A DNA stretch of 64,000 bases from JACXVD01 sp020446665 (GTDB lineage Bacteria > Pseudomonadota > Alphaproteobacteria > Sphingomonadales > Sphingomonadaceae), in NCBI GenBank assembly GCA_041396905.1, contig JAWKXQ010000001.1, forward strand, positions 62,001 to 126,000. The letters are read 5' to 3'. Both the position numbers and the translations under genes were made by a program. Within the stretch, counting starts at the first letter, position 1; each line of letters opens with the position of its first letter. Below, piece after piece: positions 7,609-15,209 of this stretch. The notes below the pieces were generated by a model. That model was not told the DNA's origin, searched no databases, and saw nothing but the letters and a program-made list of their open reading frames with translations.

Positions 7609-9560
7609 CAGCTCACGATCCTCAGCTCGCCCACTTCATTGGCGATTTCCTGGAAGGCAGAGTTTAGCTCATCCTGATCCTCGGCCGTAAAGGCGCTGTT
7701 GGGTGAGGCGCAGGTTTCCAGATCTGAAGTCAGCCCGGTGTCAAAGGCGATCACCCACAGGCGGATGCCCTTGGCCTTCACCGCTTCGCACAAGGCGAGG
7801 AAGCGCGACTGATGACGCTGCGTGAGCTGGCTGCTGCCATTACCGGTCACCCTGCGGTCCAGATATTCAATGCCATACATGGTCTGCCTGGTGTTGTTGG
7901 GCACAAGATCGCCATCGGTCATGAAGATCATGTGGCGTGAAACATTGCCGCCATTGGAGGGTTCGTCATTGACATTGTCCTGAAAGATGCCCTCGGGCGA
8001 GCTGATCCTGGCACCCCAAAGAATGCCGAAATCGTGATAGGTATTGTGCTCCGTCCACAGCGAATCTGCATAGGCATCGAATTCGGTTTCTGACATTTCC
8101 CGCAACAATTGCGCGCGCTGCGGGCAAGCGGAGCTTGCAAGACGGCCCGACATCTGCGGCGAAACGGAATTGCGATAATAGGCAACCTCTGGCCATTTCG
8201 GTGCCCAGCGCGTTTCATCGTCATTGGGATCCGGTTCCATATCGATGTCCAGATCATACGCCGAAGTCGGGGTGATTCCGTGAATGCGGTTGTAGCTGAA
8301 GCCATTCGAAGGAATGGTCTTGCGTTCCTCGATGCAGCCTTCCCAAGTGGACGTTTGCGAATTGCCATTATTCCCGGTGGGGGTACTGGCCGCATTGAAC
8401 GTCTTGTACGTGCTCACGTCATAAGTGACCGGCTTGTACAGGAAGTGATCGAACTCGTTGGTTTCAACGGTCACATAGATCGGATCACGCGTATCATATG
8501 TATAGTCATAGAATTCGCGCTTATACGCAAGTTCATAAGGAACCCAGCGCTTTCTCGTCTTGTTATTGATGCGAACATTGACACGGTAGCAAGTATATTC
8601 GAAGCGCGTCTGTGTGCGCGTCACGACTGTGGTGGTTACTTGCTGGCCGTTTCCATTCACGCCAGTGCTGCTGGAGGATGACGTGCCGCCGCTATTGGCC
8701 CAATTCGTATCGTTGGGTAGCGAATTGAGACATTGGTTTTTCTTGCTGAAATAGTCCGAATTATACGGTTCGGCATCAACCAGCTCGGGGTTGCTCTGGT
8801 CACTGCCGGTGCTGCTCACCGGATCTCCCCAGCCAGCGAATTCGTTGACCGTAACTGTCCTGTATTGCGGCTCGCGCGATTGGATCGTGTATTCGTCCAC
8901 CAGGAAATCGGGATCGCGATCATAGATCAGATGCCCGACATTGACCGAGGTGTTATAAGGCACAAATGCATATCGAATGCGGGCATTGCCGCCTGCCGTC
9001 GCTGTTTGCACCGTATCAAAGAAATTCTTCATCGCGTTGCGCAGCATCACCAGCTTGGTGGGGCCGCTATAGCCGATCCGGTTGCCCATCGATCCGGTGA
9101 CGTCCAGCACCATGGTCACATCGCTGTTACCCACGCCCATAGAGGCGGAACAGGCAACGCTGAGCTCAATGGTTTCAAAGCCGAAAACGCGCATCACGGT
9201 GGATTGGACATCGCTGGTCGCGGTGCCGTTTACGGTGTTGCCATTATCGGGCGAGCTGGCGATGAAGCTGGTATCTGTCGCGCCCTGTTCGTCTTCATCG
9301 AAATTGTTGTTGAAGTAATCTTCGGCCTCGTCCTCGGCATTGTCATCAAAGCCATTGGTCCGCACTGCCTTGCGCCCCGCCAGCACACCGGCGTCGCAGG
9401 CGGCCTGCAGGCGGCTCTGCGCCTTGTAGGCCCGGCTCATGTCCACGCCGCCGCCAACCAGCGACATGGTCACCAGCAAGCCCAGCGCGCCGAGGGCAAG
9501 CATATTGCCGCTCGTATCGAGCTTGAGTTCCCTCAAGAATGAGCGTTGCGTTCCAGCCAC
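7608..9560 (-). CDS. TadG-like protein with von Willebrand factor A domain
   Basis: A 650-residue protein starting at GTG 9560. Residues 18-40 form a TadE/G-type membrane helix (GNMLALGALGLL...), followed by DAGVLAGRKA typical of TadG. A VWA domain then begins with the MIDAS-like DVTGSMG (D153) and ends with FMTDGDLVP and an LWVIAFDTG strand. Between them is a long insert rich in Thr, Tyr and Asn. VWA domains bind ligands through a metal ion, so this protein probably sits on the periplasmic face and acts in adhesion or pilus anchoring. It heads a tadG-tadE-tadE operon; no cpaF, tadB or tadC is present. Confidence 0.85.
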   Translation of the reverse strand: MAGTQRSFLRELKLDTSGNMLALGALGLLVTMSLVGGGVDMSRAYKAQSRLQAACDAGVLAGRKAVRTNGFDDNAEDEAEDYFNNNFDEDEQGATDTSFIASSPDNGNTVNGTATSDVQSTVMRVFGFETIELSVACSASMGVGNSDVTMVLDVTGSMGNRIGYSGPTKLVMLRNAMKNFFDTVQTATAGGNARIRYAFVPYNTSVNVGHLIYDRDPDFLVDEYTIQSREPQYRTVTVNEFAGWGDPVSSTGSDQSNPELVDAEPYNSDYFSKKNQCLNSLPNDTNWANSGGTSSSSSTGVNGNGQQVTTTVVTRTQTRFEYTCYRVNVRINNKTRKRWVPYELAYKREFYDYTYDTRDPIYVTVETNEFDHFLYKPVTYDVSTYKTFNAASTPTGNNGNSQTSTWEGCIEERKTIPSNGFSYNRIHGITPTSAYDLDIDMEPDPNDDETRWAPKWPEVAYYRNSVSPQMSGRLASSACPQRAQLLREMSETEFDAYADSLWTEHNTYHDFGILWGARISSPEGIFQDNVNDEPSNGGNVSRHMIFMTDGDLVPNNTRQTMYGIEYLDRRVTGNGSSQLTQRHQSRFLALCEAVKAKGIRLWVIAFDTGLTSDLETCASPNSAFTAEDQDELNSAFQEIANEVGELRIVS

Positions 9561-9690
9561 GATCTGTATCCCTGCTTCACTATCCGATAAATTTCGGGCA
9601 GTGCACAGGAATAGTGTCCAGTTACTAAGAACCTTTTAACCAGCGCCTAAGACATGATTCATCATATAATATACTGATTTATATGATTAT

Positions 9691-10188
9691 TTATGAATCT
9701 TCAGGCGACGAAGTTTTCTTGGCAAACTCATCCGCCCAGTTGATGCACCATTGCACTGCCTGGCGGGTCTCTCCGGCGCGTTCTGCCAGTTCCGGATCGG
9801 CAGTGGGGTGGGACAGGGCTTCTTCATAGGATTGCGCACGATCCAGTTCCTCCACCACCTTTTCGCGGTAGAAGGACAGGTCCAGCTTGCCCGCTTCGAA
9901 CAGAGTGAACAATTCCTCCAGCCGCGCCTCTATGGCATCGAAATCCTCGTGAACCGGCTGGGGCTTTTCCTCTGCTGCGGTCTGCAGGCGCTGGAGGCGG
10001 GACGAGGGGAGAGTGATGACCTCCTCTTCCTCCCGCGCGCGCTTTTTGGGCAGGGGAACCTTGGGCACGGACAGCGCCGGGCGCGGGATTTTGGGCAATC
10101 CCTTCTTCTTGGCATAGATCGCCACGCCGATCGCAACCAGCGCAAGGGCGAGCACTCCGAGCCCGATCTGGAGGTAAATCAATTGCAT
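9691..10188 (-). CDS. Single-helix membrane protein with coiled-coil region, hypothetical
   Basis: A 165-residue protein read from the ATG at 10188, which has an AGGAAACGG site just upstream; an ATG seven codons earlier lacks one. An N-terminal helix (IGLGVLALALVAIGVAIYA) is followed by KKKG, giving an N-out/C-in orientation. Next comes a Pro/Lys-rich linker with VPKVPLPKKR, then an acidic, helical C-terminal half likely to form a coiled coil. It is divergent from apaG. No known domain is recognised. Confidence 0.65.
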   Translation of the reverse strand: MQLIYLQIGLGVLALALVAIGVAIYAKKKGLPKIPRPALSVPKVPLPKKRAREEEEVITLPSSRLQRLQTAAEEKPQPVHEDFDAIEARLEELFTLFEAGKLDLSFYREKVVEELDRAQSYEEALSHPTADPELAERAGETRQAVQWCINWADEFAKKTSSPEDS

Positions 10189-10325
10189 ACCCGTTTCCTG
10201 CTTATGCATTATCCCATCGTGGTTAACGAAGCATTTGGAAGAAAGCGAGAAAATCCGGGTCAGGCAAATTTGCCGCGCTCTGCCCCTTGGCGCTGGCCCG
10301 CGGAGTCGCTACCTTGGGAATCGTC

Positions 10326-10724
10326 ATGAAGGAATTTTTCCAGCACGCTGCCACGACGCATGGGGTCACTGTACGGGTGGCGGTCAACTTCCTGCCTGAA
10401 CAGTCCCGCCCGGAAGCGGGCAAGTGGTTCTGGGTCTACCATATCCGGCTGGAAAACGGCGCGGGTGAGGTGTTGCAGCTGAAAACGCGGCACTGGAAGA
10501 TCACCGATGCGCGCGGCATGGTGAACTTCGTCGATGGTGACGGGGTGGTGGGCGAACAGCCCGTACTGGTGCCGGGGCAGAGCCATGACTATGTCTCCGG
10601 CTGCCCGCTGACCACGCCCACTGGCTCGATGGAGGGGCATTACACTTTCGAGCGTGAAGATGGCACTGCGCTGGAAGTGGCGATTCCCTATTTCCCGCTC
10701 GCCGCGCCTGCCACTGCCGATTGA
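10326..10724 (+). CDS. apaG: ApaG domain protein
   Basis: A 132-residue single-domain ApaG protein, a fibronectin-III-like fold named after the apaGH operon and linked in enterobacteria to Co/Mg sensitivity. Conserved parts are the VRVAVNFLPEQS strand, WVYHIRLEN, LKTRHWKITDA and the PVLVPGQSHDYVSGCPL block. The ATG at 10326 matches the usual ApaG N-terminus; an ATG 13 codons upstream adds non-homologous residues. The LysR regulator starts 15 bases after the stop, so the two are probably co-transcribed. The biochemical role of ApaG is still uncertain. Confidence 0.9.
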   Translation: MKEFFQHAATTHGVTVRVAVNFLPEQSRPEAGKWFWVYHIRLENGAGEVLQLKTRHWKITDARGMVNFVDGDGVVGEQPVLVPGQSHDYVSGCPLTTPTGSMEGHYTFEREDGTALEVAIPYFPLAAPATAD

Positions 10725-10739
10725 GTTGAGAGAAGGGGC

Positions 10740-11528
10740 ATGAAACGCACCCTCTTGCCGCTCAATGCGCTGCGCGTGTTCGATGCGGCGGCGCGGCATC
10801 TCAGCTTCACCCGCGCGGCGGACGAGCTGGCGGTGACCCCGGCGGCGGTCGGCCAGCAGATCCGCGCGCTGGAGGATGTGCTGGGCATCGTCCTGTTTCG
10901 CCGCACCAGCAAGGGGCTGGAACTGACGGAGGAAGCACAGGCCGGACTCGACCCGCTGCGCGAAGGGTTCCTGCGGTTTGAGGAAAGCGTGCAGGCGATG
11001 CAGGCCGGGCAGGCGAGCGACCGCTACACCATCGCCGCCCCGCGCGAATTCTATGCCCAGTGGCTCGCCCCGCGGCTGGCCAGCTTCCGCGCGGATAACC
11101 CGCAGGTCCGCTACCAGCTGGCCGAGGAAGATGCCGATTTTACCGAGGCCAATCTCGATTTCGCGATCCGGCTGGCCGATGGGCCGGGCGAGCTGGAGGG
11201 GGTGGAGCTGACCCCGGCGCGCCGCGTGACCGTGGCCGCCCCCGGCGCTCCGGCAGACTGGATCAGCTGGCCCGGCAGCCCGCCACCGCAGGGCGGGGAG
11301 GGCGCAATCCAGACCGGCAATCCCGGCCAGGCGCTGAGTAGCGCGCTGGCGGGCCTCGGCCGCACCAGCCTGCCGCTGGCGCTGGCCGAACAGGCGCTGG
11401 AAGACGGACGGCTGGAGGCTGTCGAAGGGCCGGAAGATTGCCGCCGCACCTACTGGCTCCTCGCCCCCGCACCGCAATGGCGACAAAAGAAAGTGCGCGC
11501 GCTGGTGGAGTTTCTGACCACGGCGTGA
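10740..11528 (+). CDS. LysR-family transcriptional regulator, GcvA-like, short form
   Basis: A 262-residue protein. The N-terminal winged helix-turn-helix is complete (LPLNALRVFDAAARHLSFTRAADEL, LAVTPAAVGQQIRALE, VLFRRTSKGLELT), as in GcvA-type LysR regulators. The effector-binding half is about 40 residues shorter than usual, and its second lobe carries a GSPPPQGGEG segment that looks like a shortened loop. The product may be a functional short form or slightly eroded. No target is evident; apaG upstream is a possible operon partner. Confidence 0.85.
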   Translation: MKRTLLPLNALRVFDAAARHLSFTRAADELAVTPAAVGQQIRALEDVLGIVLFRRTSKGLELTEEAQAGLDPLREGFLRFEESVQAMQAGQASDRYTIAAPREFYAQWLAPRLASFRADNPQVRYQLAEEDADFTEANLDFAIRLADGPGELEGVELTPARRVTVAAPGAPADWISWPGSPPPQGGEGAIQTGNPGQALSSALAGLGRTSLPLALAEQALEDGRLEAVEGPEDCRRTYWLLAPAPQWRQKKVRALVEFLTTA

Positions 11529-11575
11529 GGGGGAAGTTTGCGCTGACCCACGCATGGGTGAGAAAACCCCCTTTT

Positions 11576-11672
11576 CGTCATTGCGAGGAGGCGCAGCCGA
11601 CGCGGCAATCCAGTGCGGCGCAAAACAGCCCTGGATTGCTTCGCCCGGCCGCTGGCCGCGCTCGCAATGACG
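11576..11672. repeat. Palindromic intergenic repeat bounded by CGTCATTGCGAG
   Basis: The unit begins CGTCATTGCGAG at 11576 and ends with its reverse complement at 11661-11672. An inner pair (GCAATCCAG near 11604 and CTGGATTGC near 11631) gives a long cruciform with a central loop. It fills the gap between two convergent genes. This palindrome type is scattered through intergenic DNA of many proteobacteria; it may serve here as a bidirectional terminator. Confidence 0.8.
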
Positions 11673-11684
11673 AAGGGAAGGGCG

Positions 11685-11912
11685 CTAAGCCTCCTCCCCT
11701 TCCTCCCCGGACCCGTCCCTGCGCTCCGCCAAAATCGCTTCATTCGCGAATCTTCGCTGGCGCATATCCTCGATGAAGGCGTCGATGCTCTCCAGCACCG
11801 CCTGCTCGTCCTCCTCCTCTTCCGCGCGATAGGCCGCAATCGCCTCGCGCGCGATGGAATCATACACCGGATGACCCGGCTTCAGCCGCTGAATCCCGTA
11901 TTTCTCCGGCAA
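11685..11912 (-). CDS. Small acidic protein, second gene of a coupled pair, hypothetical
   Basis: A 75-residue protein starting at TTG 11912: MPEKYGIQRLKPGHPVYDS, then a long acidic helix (YRAEEEEDEQAVLESIDAF) and a Glu-rich tail. It is the downstream partner of the gene at 11936-12403, with a 23-base gap between that stop and this start. A strong hairpin (11924-11987) ends 11 bases before the start codon, and the nearest SD-like sequence (TAGGA) lies partly in its 3' arm. The function is unknown. Confidence 0.55.
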   Translation of the reverse strand: MPEKYGIQRLKPGHPVYDSIAREAIAAYRAEEEEDEQAVLESIDAFIEDMRQRRFANEAILAERRDGSGEEGEEA

Positions 11913-11923
11913 GTGCTTTTCGT

Positions 11924-11987
11924 CCTACCGCTTCGCTACTTGAGGACGGAAGCCCGCTCCTCTGGCCTCAAGTAGCGAAGCGATAGG
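11924..11987 (-). promoter_or_regulatory. 22-bp stem hairpin across the stop and start of two coupled genes
   Basis: Positions 11924-11945 and 11966-11987 are inverted copies with one mismatch and a 20-base loop. On the transcript the stem contains the last codons and stop (11936-11938) of the upstream gene and ends 11 bases before the TTG start of the next. A ribosome finishing the first gene must melt this stem, which fits translational coupling or attenuation. It lacks a terminal U-run, so a simple terminator is less likely. Confidence 0.6.
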
Positions 11988-12403
11988 CCAAACAAGGACG
12001 CGCAATCCTCCAGCCGCTGCACACCGCGCTCCAGCGCCGCATCCCACGCCGCGCAAAACCCCTCCGCCCCCGGCCGCTGGCGCAATTTGTAGATCGCCTC
12101 CAGCGACTTGCCGATAGACCGCGCCGCCTGCTTCACGATCCCCGTGGCCGCCAGCGTGGCGATAAAGCGGCGCTGCAGCTCCGGCGTGATCGAATTGCGG
12201 CGCAACTGCTTGTGCGGGACAGGGGTGAAATCGAGCAACGGATCCCCCTCCGCCGGCGGCTCCGCAACAAAGGCGACGGAGGATGTGGCCTGATGCGGAA
12301 TGGCGCGGGTGGAAACCACTTCCTCCCCGACACGGGGAGGGGGACCATCCGCAGGATGGTGGAGGGGTACAGGCGGGTGTTCCGTGGGGTGATGCTCAGT
12401 CAC
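11936..12403 (-). CDS. Helix-turn-helix-like protein, hypothetical
   Basis: A 155-residue reading frame. The C-terminal half (ITPELQRRFIATLAATG, VKQAARSIGKSLEAIYKLRQRPGAE) has the alternating helices and AARSIGKSLEAIYKLR signature of a helix-turn-helix, resembling the DNA-binding part of phage terminase small subunits and resolvase-like regulators. The first 25-30 codons are Pro/His-rich and overlap a palindromic CTCCCC repeat (12321-12367), so the start was probably extended by the repeat or lies further in. It is followed by the small acidic gene at 11685. The role is unknown; a regulator is the best guess. Confidence 0.55.
   Translation of the reverse strand: MTEHHPTEHPPVPLHHPADGPPPRVGEEVVSTRAIPHQATSSVAFVAEPPAEGDPLLDFTPVPHKQLRRNSITPELQRRFIATLAATGIVKQAARSIGKSLEAIYKLRQRPGAEGFCAAWDAALERGVQRLEDCASLFGLSLRYLRPEERASVLK
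12321..12367. repeat. Partial CTCCCC-family palindrome inside a reading frame
   Basis: The stretch contains TCCTCCCCG-ACA-CGGGGAGGG followed by ACCATCC-GCA-GGATGGT and GGAGGGG, the left half of the repeat seen at 61019 and 63827. It encodes the Pro/His-rich N-terminus of the minus-strand frame 11936-12403. Either the repeat was captured into the protein or the true start lies downstream of it. Confidence 0.65.
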
Positions 12404-12820
12404 AGGGCAACCTCACAATTGGCGAAAGCCCGGTCCACGACAAGTGGACCGCAAGCGCGGAAGCGAAGCCGAAGGCGCGGCTGTCCAAAGGACACCTGCA
12501 AGCGCGCCCGAGCTTATGCGATGGAGTCGGAGCCGCAGGCGGAGACGGCGCGAAGCGCCAATCCAAGCGACGCGGACGCGTCGCGCCCGGCGTTTGAGGG
12601 CGAAAACAAAAAACGGGGGAGTGGTCGCTCATGACCACGGGCAGATTGCAGATTTGGGGCGTGTAGGAAAATGGTTTGTTGTGGGGCGTGGAAGGGAGCG
12701 AGAGTTTGAGATATTGATCCCGGAATTCTGCTCTGTCTCAGGAATTCCTGTCCCCGGAATTCGTCAAGAGCTTTACGAAAACATGCATTCGGTTAGTAGT
12801 TGCCAAAACGGAGAGAGAAT
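12404..12820. other. Intergenic region upstream of the GHKL-nuclease gene
   Basis: No convincing gene is seen on either strand. The left 200 bases are GC-rich with short repeated words (GAAGC, GGCGCG). The right part turns AT-rich, marking the start of the island that holds the GHKL gene. GGAATTC occurs three times (12722, 12741, 12756), the middle copy within the palindrome AGGAATTCCT. No clear -35/-10 pair is recognised. Confidence 0.4.
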
Positions 12821-14842
12821 TTGGCAGCCGAAGACCTTGACTTGCTAAGTGACGTAGCCGCTCGCGTTGAGCGGTTTCCGAAGCCGAGATCGGCCGCGAT
12901 GGCATTGCAGCCGCTTTTCGAAGCGGTGAGCAATGCGATTCAATCCACTCAAGACAAGTATAAAGACAAAGTTTCGGCGGAAGGGGAAATATCCGTCTCG
13001 GTTTCCGCTTCAAAATCAAAAACCAAGTTTTCCGCCCAAGTTGAAGACAACGGTTATGGATTAAACAATAAGAACTTCTTGGCATTCAGAACGACTGATA
13101 CACTAAATAAGATTGAGATTGGCGGGAAGGGAGTTGGGCGCTTGCTTTGGCTCGCAGCCTTCCCTCAAATAAAAATAGAGAGTTGGCACAAATCCAAGTC
13201 TGGAATCAAACATAGAGAATTCGATTTCGTACTTGGAGACAAAGCAATTAAACGACATGAACTGTCGCCCGCCGAGGGTGACGATACGGGTGTTCGGATA
13301 ACTTTTTCGGGATTGCGTGACAACGGTTACGCTCAAAAGTTTCCGAAGCGAAATGCCATTCTTGTACAGCACTTTGCTTCACATTTTTTGCCAACCTTGT
13401 TTGGCGAGAAATGCCCGGATATCACGATAGATCTTGGGAAAGAAACTTACGAGTTTCCTTCGTATCTCGAAGGTTTGATCCACCGCAGCATTAAGGCCAA
13501 AGCACTTTCATCGATCAAATTTGGCGATCTTCGTCTGGATCTCATTGAGGGCGATAAGACCCTCTCGTCGGACCTAAAGGGCTCAAACTTCATCCATTTT
13601 GTAGCCCATGATCGCACCGTTCTATCCCAGCCAATCGATGGCAAACTCGGCCTCAAAGCCTTTGGTGATGACAAAGACCGGGTATTTCACGGTATATTGC
13701 GGGGTTCCTACTTGGATGAAAACGTCAATCAGGAAAGGACGGCATTTGTCTTTCCTGATTCAGAGATAGACGAAATAGTTTCTGATGTCTGTTTTGCCGA
13801 GATCGAGTCATTTCTGAAAGAACCACTTCTGTTGCATCGTCAGGAACAAAGGAAAGTTCTTGATTCTGTTGCGCAGACGTATCCATCAGTGGCATTCGGT
13901 TCGCCGGACGAACTACAAGATTTTGTTCCTTCAGGAGAATTGGCGGCAGACGCACTATATGGGCATCTAGCTCGCGAACGTTTCCGGAGAGACTACAGGC
14001 AAGCAGAGAAGATCAGATCGGTGTTGAAGAAGCTCAAATCGGGCAAGGTCGATGCCAAAGATTTTTACACCAAGGTGAAAGAGGCTTCTGACGCGATAGA
14101 AGATGCTGAGAGGCGAAGTCTGGCCGATTATGTTGTCAGACGAAAGGTCGTCCTAGAGTTCCTTGAAATCTTGGTGGAACGTGTTCGTCAGGAGAAAGCC
14201 GACTCGTCCTTTCAGAGGGAGGATATTCTTCATAGTTTCATCTGTCCCCTTCGAACTTCGACGGTGGGGTCAAAAATCGATGCCGCAACGTCTCATGAAT
14301 TGTGGGTTCTTGATGAGCGCCTCACCTTCGCAAAGTATTTTAGCTCCGACGTTGAGTTCTCCAAGCTTTCAGATGATCTTGAAAGTGACGAAAGAGCTGA
14401 TTTGGTAATGTTTGACTACGCTCATGCGCTGCGTGAGTCGCCAGAAAGCAGCCGAGTGCTGCTCATTGAGTTCAAAAGGCCCGGTCGGAAAATCTATAAA
14501 GATAGCGAAAATCCGATTTACCAAGTGGAGAATTACGTAAAAAGACTAAAATCTGGAAACCTCGAAGATTTCAAAGGTCGTAAAATAGATATCGATGATA
14601 GAACAATATTCTATTGCTACGTCGTTGGAGATATCGTTGGAAAACTAGATGAATGGACGCACTGGTGGCAACGGACTCTGGATGGTAGAGGAAGGTTCAT
14701 ACAACCAGGTAATGGATTTAATGGCTCGATAGAAGTAATCGGTTGGGATGCGCTGATTAAAGATGCCAACGAACGAAATCAGTCATTCTTTGATAAAATG
14801 GGAATTTCTGGCAGGAGCTTCTTTCTGCCTAATGGGAATTAG
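12821..14842 (+). CDS. GHKL ATPase fused to a PD-(D/E)XK-like nuclease, candidate defence protein
   Basis: Start: TTG at 12821 preceded by GGAG seven bases upstream, giving 673 residues; TTG 12800 sits directly after a stop and lacks a site. The N-terminal part has all GHKL ATP-binding blocks: N-box LFEAVSNAIQ (E34, N38), VEDNGYG (D76), GGKGVGRL (101-106) and a later DTGVRITFSG. This resembles MutL, MORC and Hsp90-type ATPases. After a helical middle region the C-terminus has DLVMFD (D527) and LLIEFKRPG (E550, K552), the core of a PD-(D/E)XK nuclease. Neighbours are unrelated, the gene is AT-rich and no methylase is adjacent. Prokaryotic MORC/MutL-like ATPases with nuclease domains are known from restriction-like systems; a stand-alone anti-phage role is inferred. 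Confidence 0.85.
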   Translation: MAAEDLDLLSDVAARVERFPKPRSAAMALQPLFEAVSNAIQSTQDKYKDKVSAEGEISVSVSASKSKTKFSAQVEDNGYGLNNKNFLAFRTTDTLNKIEIGGKGVGRLLWLAAFPQIKIESWHKSKSGIKHREFDFVLGDKAIKRHELSPAEGDDTGVRITFSGLRDNGYAQKFPKRNAILVQHFASHFLPTLFGEKCPDITIDLGKETYEFPSYLEGLIHRSIKAKALSSIKFGDLRLDLIEGDKTLSSDLKGSNFIHFVAHDRTVLSQPIDGKLGLKAFGDDKDRVFHGILRGSYLDENVNQERTAFVFPDSEIDEIVSDVCFAEIESFLKEPLLLHRQEQRKVLDSVAQTYPSVAFGSPDELQDFVPSGELAADALYGHLARERFRRDYRQAEKIRSVLKKLKSGKVDAKDFYTKVKEASDAIEDAERRSLADYVVRRKVVLEFLEILVERVRQEKADSSFQREDILHSFICPLRTSTVGSKIDAATSHELWVLDERLTFAKYFSSDVEFSKLSDDLESDERADLVMFDYAHALRESPESSRVLLIEFKRPGRKIYKDSENPIYQVENYVKRLKSGNLEDFKGRKIDIDDRTIFYCYVVGDIVGKLDEWTHWWQRTLDGRGRFIQPGNGFNGSIEVIGWDALIKDANERNQSFFDKMGISGRSFFLPNGN

Positions 14843-14868
14843 CCCACACCCTTGACCCCACCCGCAAA

Positions 14869-14908
14869 CCCCGCTAACGGCGCGCCATCCGAGGCGGGGC
14901 TTTGCTTC
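14869..14908 (+). terminator. Possible terminator after the GHKL-nuclease gene
   Basis: CCCCGC at 14869-14874 can pair with GCGGGG at 14894-14899 around a 19-base loop, followed by CTTTGCTTC. The position, 27 bases after the stop, fits a rho-independent terminator, though the U-tract is broken. Confidence 0.4.
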
Positions 14909-15066
14909 TCCACGGGTAAATAGAGCTGAACATTGCCGGTCATGTCCCGGAAGCCAGTCGCCTTTGCGGCTTGTCTTTTTTCTATTGGGGCGGTCCTTCG
15001 GGAACGCCATGGGGCAGCCGTCAAAGTAACCCGGTGTTCGTGCCGGGTGGAGTGTATTCAGCTTAG
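14900..15066. other. Intergenic leader region of the str operon
   Basis: Between the putative terminator and the palindrome at 15068 no gene is supported. It contains the hairpins GGCGGTCC-TTCGG-GAACGCC (imperfect) near 14990 and ACCCGG-TGTTCGTG-CCGGGT near 15030. A promoter for rpsL is expected in this region or just beyond it, but no clear consensus is visible. Confidence 0.35.
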
Positions 15067-15067
15067 A

Positions 15068-15148
15068 CGTCATCCCAGCGAAGGCTGGGATCTCAGGCCG
15101 CAAGCCCGGCGCTTGTGGTGAGCGGTCCCAGCTTTCGCTGGGATGACG
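15068..15148. repeat. GTCATCCCAGC palindromic repeat, copy 1, upstream of rpsL
   Basis: The unit begins CGTCATCCCAGCGAAGGCTGGGAT and ends CCCAGCTTTCGCTGGGATGACG (written here in part): each end is itself a hairpin and the two ends pair with each other. The centre is about 35 bases. It stands 61 bases before the rpsL start, inside the expected leader. Two more copies are at 15610 and 39018. Confidence 0.8.
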
Positions 15149-15209
15149 GTCTAGGCCAGATCTCTCCACCTTGCATCGTAGCGCCACTCACACGGTGAAG
15201 AGAGAACTC

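Noticed and set aside
12396..12638. An 80-codon minus-strand frame in the gap before the GHKL gene
   Set aside because: Arg/Pro-rich with repeated short words, no start signal and no family; it overlaps repeated GC-rich sequence.
14783..15187. A 134-codon minus-strand frame between the GHKL gene and rpsL
   Set aside because: It runs through a palindromic repeat (giving HPSESWDRSPQAPGL-type sequence) and into the end of the GHKL gene, so it is likely spurious.
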